A program made the translations under genes and the position numbers. The notes under the pieces are model-generated. The model had not been told where the DNA came from. It saw only the letters and a list, made by a program, of their open reading frames with translations, and did no database searches. Positions 57,783 through 64,000 of a stretch of DNA of 64,000 nt are shown here, piece after piece. Origin of the DNA: Siphonodentalium dalli (lineage: Eukaryota; Mollusca; Scaphopoda; Gadilida; Siphonodentaliidae); the NCBI GenBank assembly GCA_032622095.1, contig CP136064.1, positions 193,349,948 through 193,413,947 of the forward strand, read 5' to 3'. The number at the start of each line of letters is the position of its first letter. The stretch's first letter is position 1.

Positions 57783-58098
57783 GGTTTTTATTTGTGATAA
57801 ATGTACTCAGGTTCTCAATATTGTGATAAAGGTACCCAGGTTGGGAAAATCGTGATAGAGTTACCAGGTTCATCTGCGGTCGACTCAACGGGTTATTTTT
57901 GTGTTACACCACAGGAAACAAATCAAAGGATACATATACTTCACAATGCTTAAAACCAAACGAAATTCCAGAAAAAGACAGTAAAATCTTCTTTAATTTG
58001 AGATTTGATGAACCTGGGTTCCTTTATTACGATTTTTCAAAACCTGGGTACCTTTATCACAATTTTCAGAAGCAGGGTACATTTACCACAAACAAAAG
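57783..58098. mobile_element. Foldback element built from a ~33-bp repeat
   Basis: The left arm (57783-57875) and right arm (58003-58098) are inverted copies of ~90 bases. Each arm holds three diverged units of GATAAAGGTACCCAGGTT or its complement. The ~130-base centre is unrelated. The plus-strand frame at 57899-58144 is a by-product. Confidence 0.72.
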
Positions 58099-59504
58099 CT
58101 TGACTATCAGCATAAATATGGTTCAATATTATCCCGGATTATAGTGGTGTTCCAGGCAAAATTCTATGGAATATTAATGTGTGCTTACATGTGCAAGTTT
58201 GCATACAAAAGGTAGTTTGTCTCTTCTCAAGAGGAAAATACTGCACCAATCCTGATTAAGTGATACTGCTAGAATGCTGTTTCTGCTAAAAGTATGAGTT
58301 TTTGCGCCAAGGAGATGGGTTAGGGAAAAATACCGTCATTCTCAAATTGTTTCTTTCGATGATTTGGCAAATCTGAACGATTCAAAACTTCCATAATAGA
58401 TGCCTACATTACTGTAAACCAATATCTATTTACTCGTATGGACCGTCTGATTTGGTTTCAACAACCAACGTTTCCAAAACTACTACAATGCTTGCACTAG
58501 ACTAGCTCAGAGTTTTTAAATACTGCGAAATAATAATGTAAGACAAATGACTATACGATTGTTTATCTACCATAACCTGATATTAAATACATAATAGTAT
58601 ATATCATGAACACTTAACCAGTGTTGGCTCCGCAATGACGATCGTCGAGTTTGTAGGAATTTAAGATCGGTTTCATTTTTGTTTCATCCTTATGTAATTT
58701 GAGCACAAAAATGCAATATCTATGAGACATTCTATTTCTACAAGACGCGTAAGATAGTTTTGTGTGTCATATGTTGATGAAAAAGTCAACATCTTATTAT
58801 CTTGTGACGATATATTCGCAGGTCTCTATCCCTACCTTTTAGGTGCAAATTGGCCACTAACCTTTTACTCTAATGTTTCAAACAGACTATTTATAATCGT
58901 GAATTCATACCCACTTGCTTGTTTTGTGGGCAAAAATATGTTTGATATACGATATACACAATGCACCTTACATAATATAGCATAATGCTTGTAGGGTTAG
59001 TCGCAAAGGCACACATGGTGCTGGCTTCATTCACACATCGGTTGCATTCACAAATTTGATTGGGTCGTTAACAACGAAAATGCAATATGCGTCAGACTAT
59101 CTCTGAAGGAAGATGTTTCATTGGGATCGTCTCAGATGAATTCATCTGTCTGTACACGAACACAAGGGGTCTGTGATTCATACGGCTAGACATCCGCACA
59201 AGCAATAAGGAACATTAACGGGATTGCTTTGAGATAGGCGTGATCACCCATATCAATCAACAAGTGTTGTAAATAGGCCACATGTAAAACATCGTGTTTT
59301 GACGCAGCGCTTAGCGCTCTACGACATAGTATGCACAATTACCCTGCCAGAATATGTGCCATAGACTATATTGTGTGCTGTGGTGAATAACATACATCTG
59401 GAACAATGAAACAGTCAATGATAGTGAAGCTCAACTTAATAGCGATAACTGAATAAATTGCCTATCAGCACAAAAAAACCGGAGGTGGGTTGCCATCTAC
59501 ATTT
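58099..59504. other. Intergenic, no supported feature
   Basis: The frame at 58764-58985 has no recognisable features. Confidence 0.5.
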
Positions 59505-59593
59505 CTGGTGTGTGACCATGACAGCTATATCATGTCATGAATCTCTTGTGTGTGACCATGCATGACAGCTATATCATGTCATGAATCTCTACT
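59505..59593 (+). repeat. ~43-bp tandem duplication
   Basis: GTGTGTGACCATG(CATG)ACAGCTA then TATCATGTCATGAATCTCT occurs twice in a row (about 59509-59550 and 59551-59590). The second copy has a four-base CATG insertion. Confidence 0.85.
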
Positions 59594-60763
59594 CTGGCTA
59601 ACGCCTGAGATCATATTCCACCTGTTAAAAACCTGAGACCTTTTCTGCAGGCCAGTACGAGATTCTCAGAAAGCCTCTAGTTTTTTTTAGATACCCCGAA
59701 CTTTTGAGCCCTCTAGAAAATCATGTCCCAGGCTGTTAAACTACATTTGGTACATATGCCATGGGTGGCGATTTTTGATTCTGGATTGGCTGCTATGAAA
59801 AATGTTGAATTTTGTGAGTTTCTGAGCCCGAAAATTCGCAAAAATGAATATATCTTAGGAGAACACCAGTTTTCACTAATCGCCGACGAATGTGACATTT
59901 TTCGAACAGTAAAATCAACATATTCAGATGTATGGCGAAACAGTTATGAAATATATAACATAAACTCAACTTTTCGGGTATTTTGAGAAAAAATCTTTAA
60001 AAATCACTCATTTTTCGTTTTTTGTCTTGCAAACTAATGACAATTTATCCGACGCATGATAAGTTATTGAGATGATACAAAAACCAAAAACTTCCCGAGA
60101 TATCTCGCTTTCAGAAAATATATGACGTAACCGTAATTATCCTACAGGTACCCACTCAGTATCCAAAAACTTAACCCTCCCCCATAAACGCTCGCAGATA
60201 ACTGAAATTGACCAATTAAGATATTGTCTTGTGAAAGGATTATATTACTTGTCGGGCGCTGTATGATAAGTTGCAGAATAATATTCTGAATATCTATGCC
60301 AGATATATTCTCACCAGACCCGACCAATTTACAACTTTCCACTATAAATACCACAAAAAAAGCGAATTGGACATCCAATTTTCAAAGTTTTTTGTCGATT
60401 GAATTGAATTTTCTAAGGCACATTATTGATTTCTGATGATAATTCACAACATAAATACTTCCCTGGCTATATTATTCCAAACTATGTATATGATCTTTCG
60501 TTTGGTTGTTCTTATAATCATAATTAAGGCTCCAATGTTGACCCCCCTCCCCCCCATTTCGTAATATGCGCTAATATACGGACCAGAATACAGAAACACA
60601 ATTGGCATATTTGTGATTAGTTGGAAGTGTCAATTCGGTTATTATGTTTTTTTTTCGTTAGACAAGACATTATACAACCCAGAGAAAGAGTTTTTTGAAT
60701 AATAAGTGGTGTGTATACAATGTATATCATGAAACATAGGATTGGCAATCATTTGGCTGCGTA
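59594..60763. other. 3' flank of locus 2
   Basis: AT-rich. If locus 2 belongs to an inverted-repeat element like locus 1, its inner repeat would lie here, but the partner would be outside the window. The AAGATGGC motif of the locus 1 repeats is absent. No gene is supported. Confidence 0.4.
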
Positions 60764-63720
60764 CTATTTTACCACCACGTATTCCTCATCTGTACTCTCA
60801 TCATCTGAAACACTATTCCCGTTATCTCGGTTTTCGCAAGTGTCGTCGTCGCATCCGCACATACTGGTACATGTGAGATTGTGTTTTTTTGCAGCCACAT
60901 ATTTTAGTGGAATAATTACTTTTGCATGTGCATCGAGTAAATTCAACCAATTCTTTTGGAGCCGGGTCCACGAGCGACATCACATGGGTCTAGGTGCTGT
61001 TCTCCCACCTTCCAATCACAGCCACCAGGAGACGGAAGACTCAAGACAGGACTCGTTGCATGCCTCCGTACATAGGATTGATAATTAACTCGCTGAATAT
61101 GGTGTTTGAGACTATTCTTTGTTGCTCGATGACTGCTTCTTGGTGAATAGCTTGAATCTTGCCACGTCGACTGATTTGATATTGTCAGAGCCCGTATATA
61201 TACATGGCACATACAAACGATTCGCATGCTTCTTTTCCTAAGTCAGACAGGTGCGCAGGATTTTCGCCAACATGAACTGATATGATCTTCGTTATCTCTT
61301 CGTGATTTTCTGCAGTTGACATGACGCATTTCTTTCCGTGCTGTACGCAGTAACTGGTGGTATCGCAGCCAGTCAACGCACGTAAAGCTGGAAGCGCTTT
61401 ACACAATCATGTCTGATCCGTTTTCTCTCGCGATGTCATGCAGAACTACAAATCGTTCCTTCTGTTTTACACCAGTGTAACAGCTCATTGAGACGTACGA
61501 ATTGGAAGTGGTGCAAACCTAGAACATCAACATGCCTATCAGGCTCTCCAGACAGCCGCCGACTTAATTCCATCCCGTTCAATATATAGAATAGGCAACG
61601 TGGGACAAACATTCGAGAGTCAGCCTCTTCGTAATCAGAATTAAAATATGGACAGCTGTTTGGTCCGACGACATCTACAATCACACATCTTCCTTCTGTG
61701 AAGCCACCCGCCAAATAAACTTTTTGCCCATTAAGTAATCTAGCAGCCAGGTGTGATTCGAGTTGAACGTAGATGTAATGCACTAAATTGCTATCCGTCT
61801 TCGAGTTGGCAAGCATTTTTGTCAACTTCGAGGGCAGACGAATGTCACCTGTCTTGAACACTCGCTCAGAGAGGCTGCCTTTTGCTGACCTCTTTGATCG
61901 TTCAGAAGACTTGATGGAATCAGCATTGTCATAACGGTCTGCGACTACGGCAACAACCTTGCACGTCGAAGTTAGTTTTGAGAGTACTAAACGTTCAACA
62001 GTGTTAAATAGATCTCCAACAGTGTCAGGTTTCGAACTTGCACTGCCATATATCATCTGGACAATTGCCATAAAATCAAACACCCACATGTCGATGCTCT
62101 TCGGTTCCAATTGCGAACTGTCACTGACCTTGTCTTCTAGAAGATGGAGAATACCACTTTTGTCCCAGAACGCATAGTTCCATCGATGTCGAATAGCGAC
62201 AGTGGGACAAGGGATAGTTCATAACAGAAACATTTGTCTAGTTGAATCTGCCTGTCGTTAGCAAGGACCATGATTCTCGCCAGGAATTGACGGATCGGGT
62301 CCATAATGTCACTGTCTAGCATATCTTCAACATATGTTTTCATTCTTTCCTTCCCAGTTTCCAAGGACGACAAGAGTTCTTTGGAGTGAGGCTCGTTGCG
62401 AAGTACCACGCCTGTGGCAATATTGACGAGTGGCATGGGCGAATCCTCGCTTGCGTCGTTATCAACTTAAATGGATTAGTCAAACCTGAATCAACTGTCT
62501 CCATGATGGCCCAAACTTTCCGTTCATCCGCAATGGTTTTAGATTGGGTATCTTCCATGTGGAGTGAAGCTGGTCCAGCATTCAGATCACACATTGTAAG
62601 TAGGTTCGACATTACTTCCGCTCTTAGATGTGCTGTAACGTCATGACGCTCGATGGCCTTGTCACTTCGAAATGTGCCTTTCAAGAAACCACAATCTCTA
62701 TTGAGAGTTTGCTCAATTCCCTGGTGGGACCATACGCCATTGAATTTTGCCGAAACGTTTCGAGAACGGCGGACTGTATGAAGTCCCTGACCCATAGCAG
62801 TGTACACATCTGGATGCAAGTCTTCCAGTGTGCTCATCTCTGCAAGGTATAGACATCCCCAACGCGCGTAGTTCAAGTGGTCATATGCGGAGTCATGCGG
62901 AATCATTTTTCGCAAACATATCCAAGTGGTTTGCGAAATCAGAGTTTCTCTCGGCTGCAACATAGTTCAACAGGCACTGAACCATACTCAGATATTCGTC
63001 CCAAAATGCGAACGTGGCTGAAAGTTCGCAACAACGCGACCTAAAGTTGGAGAATAGGTATTTGAATTCACACATTGATGATGTCACATGATTCATAGTT
63101 TTAAGCATACCCTCTTCAATGGGATCAGTAACACCGCTACTGAAGACCATCACCAAATCATCCATTGGGACCTGCAATTTGTCTCTGATATTGTTCAGCA
63201 CTGTAGGATCCAAGAAGTTAAGAAACTCAACTACTTCTAATCTCAGCAAGGCGTCGAATAACAGTTTATGCATTCTCATTCCTCTGTTGTGTGATTTACC
63301 GGCCAACACCTTTCCTGTTATATTTGAACCATAAATTTCAGATTCCATGACCATCTCCTTAATTCCATAATCCTGCATTCGTTTACCTATTATCCCTTGG
63401 AAGTTGATCGCATGATCCACGCAATATCAACTGGATTTAAATCAAGTTTCTCGGGTGTCATCATAGGCAAAGAAGTCAACCCCTTCAAAAAAACTGGAGA
63501 TGAACATTTAACATTAATGATAGGACATTCAAGAAATCCCATATCAATGTTAGTTGGCTCAACACAACTTTCACCAGCAGTTTGTATATCTGTCCACACT
63601 GATATAATTGTCTGTATGTCGTTGTAACTGATACACATCCCATGTCGATTCAGAACATTTATTAGCATTCTCATTCGAGTCCATTCGGGTATACTGACAG
63701 ACCCAAACCGACGTGCTTCG
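60764..63720 (-). pseudogene. Second, more decayed member of the same nuclease-like family (locus 2)
   Basis: Same strand and domain order as locus 1. From 5' to 3' on the minus strand: NRHGMCISYNDIQTI (about 63605-63650); IYGSNITGKVLAGK then NRGMRMHKL (about 63260-63345); AERNSD..HLDMF (about 62905-62945); HLNYARWGCLYL (about 62860-62895); FNGVWSHQGIEQ; YELSLVPLSLF (about 62187-62220); ADRYDNADSIK...R (about 61900-61945); YEEADSRMF (about 61605-61635); ALTGCDTTS (about 61355-61381); and a CxC tail ending TAG at 60764. Frameshifts lie near 63405, 62900, 62460, 62160, 61430, 61200 and 60880. Some fall in A-runs (near 62900 and 62160) and could be sequencing errors. The DTD motif is changed (HVDVLGLHHF), so the nuclease site is damaged. 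The start is unclear; the open frame at 63727-63915 does not clearly belong to it, and the 5' end may lie beyond 64000. Confidence 0.75.
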
Positions 63721-64000
63721 GAGTTTTCACTCTGGACGAAGTCCCAATGAAGATGAGGTCCTGCCTACAGAAAGAACGTTTCTGTTAACACTCTTGTTCT
63801 GTCTGGTCAGAGAGAGCAACTTGTCATGAGTCGTTGAAGCGGGTGATAATATGCGCTGCATGGAACATAAGACGATCACGACCAATTTCATCGATATCGC
63901 TACAATGAGCAGCATTTATAATTAAATTTTAATTTTCATGCTCTCTTTTTCTCATTATTGGTTCATGGAGAGCATTTTGGTATTAATGTGCGGAAACTAG
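63721..64000. other. Possible 5' part of locus 2, unresolved
   Basis: A frame in phase with the locus 2 N-terminus continues upstream to about 63735 without a clear ATG. Beyond 63915 the sequence is AT-rich and may be 5' noncoding or an intron. Confidence 0.35.

Noticed and set aside
59594-60763. Inner inverted repeat of a locus 2 transposon
   Set aside because: No similarity to the locus 1 repeats was seen and the partner side is outside the window, so it cannot be tested here.

Overview
The window is animal nuclear DNA: AT-rich, gene-poor and packed with transposable-element remains. The evidence is a tRNA-headed SINE with a conserved 3' core, decayed LINE reverse transcriptases, a hAT element, many TTAA-flanked MITE-like elements, several minisatellites, and genes with GT-AG introns. 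The SINE core and several short noncoding repeats look like those of molluscs, so a marine mollusc (perhaps a gastropod) is my best guess. That is an inference, not shown directly. I see no operons, CRISPR arrays or rRNA genes.

Layout. 0-5.3 kb: a foldback element (892-1761), then a ~91-bp tandem array (4100-5345). 6.2-9.5 kb: a 528-bp TTAA element (family A), a 122-bp triplication, two TTAA elements that share one TTAA, and a 34-bp minisatellite resembling the middle of family A. 10-15 kb: foldback and TTAA elements, several carrying a twin-hairpin module. 16-23 kb: almost featureless. 23.6-27 kb: family A again, then a small two-exon FLYWCH zinc-finger gene (25185-25802, minus) between two arrays of one 36-bp minisatellite. 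27-29.2 kb: a ~1.05-kb tandem duplication. 29.6-34.8 kb: a near-perfect palindrome, a SINE, a hAT element with an intact 8-bp target duplication that has swallowed a LINE tail and a TTAA element, then family A again. 35-48 kb: LINE pseudogenes, a second copy of the palindrome, degenerate ~170-bp repeats and more TTAA elements.

The most interesting part is 48.6-64 kb. It holds two divergent members of one large multicopy protein family, both on the minus strand and both broken. The better-preserved one (49821-54203) encodes a cysteine/histidine N-terminal module, a long middle region, a C-terminal domain with the motif order of FEN1/XPG-type PIN nucleases (VFD..K..R, EE.DT, DDTD, GCDT), and a CxC-rich tail. 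It lies between ~400-bp imperfect inverted repeats (about 48645-49050 and 54711-55130). The unit is therefore a ~6.5-kb terminal-inverted-repeat transposon candidate whose only gene has no transposase I recognise. The second member (60764 to at least 63720) has the same order of domains but more frameshifts.

The only apparently intact protein gene is the FLYWCH gene. Everything else is noncoding repeat or pseudogene. Percent identities, family names and copy numbers outside this window could not be computed.
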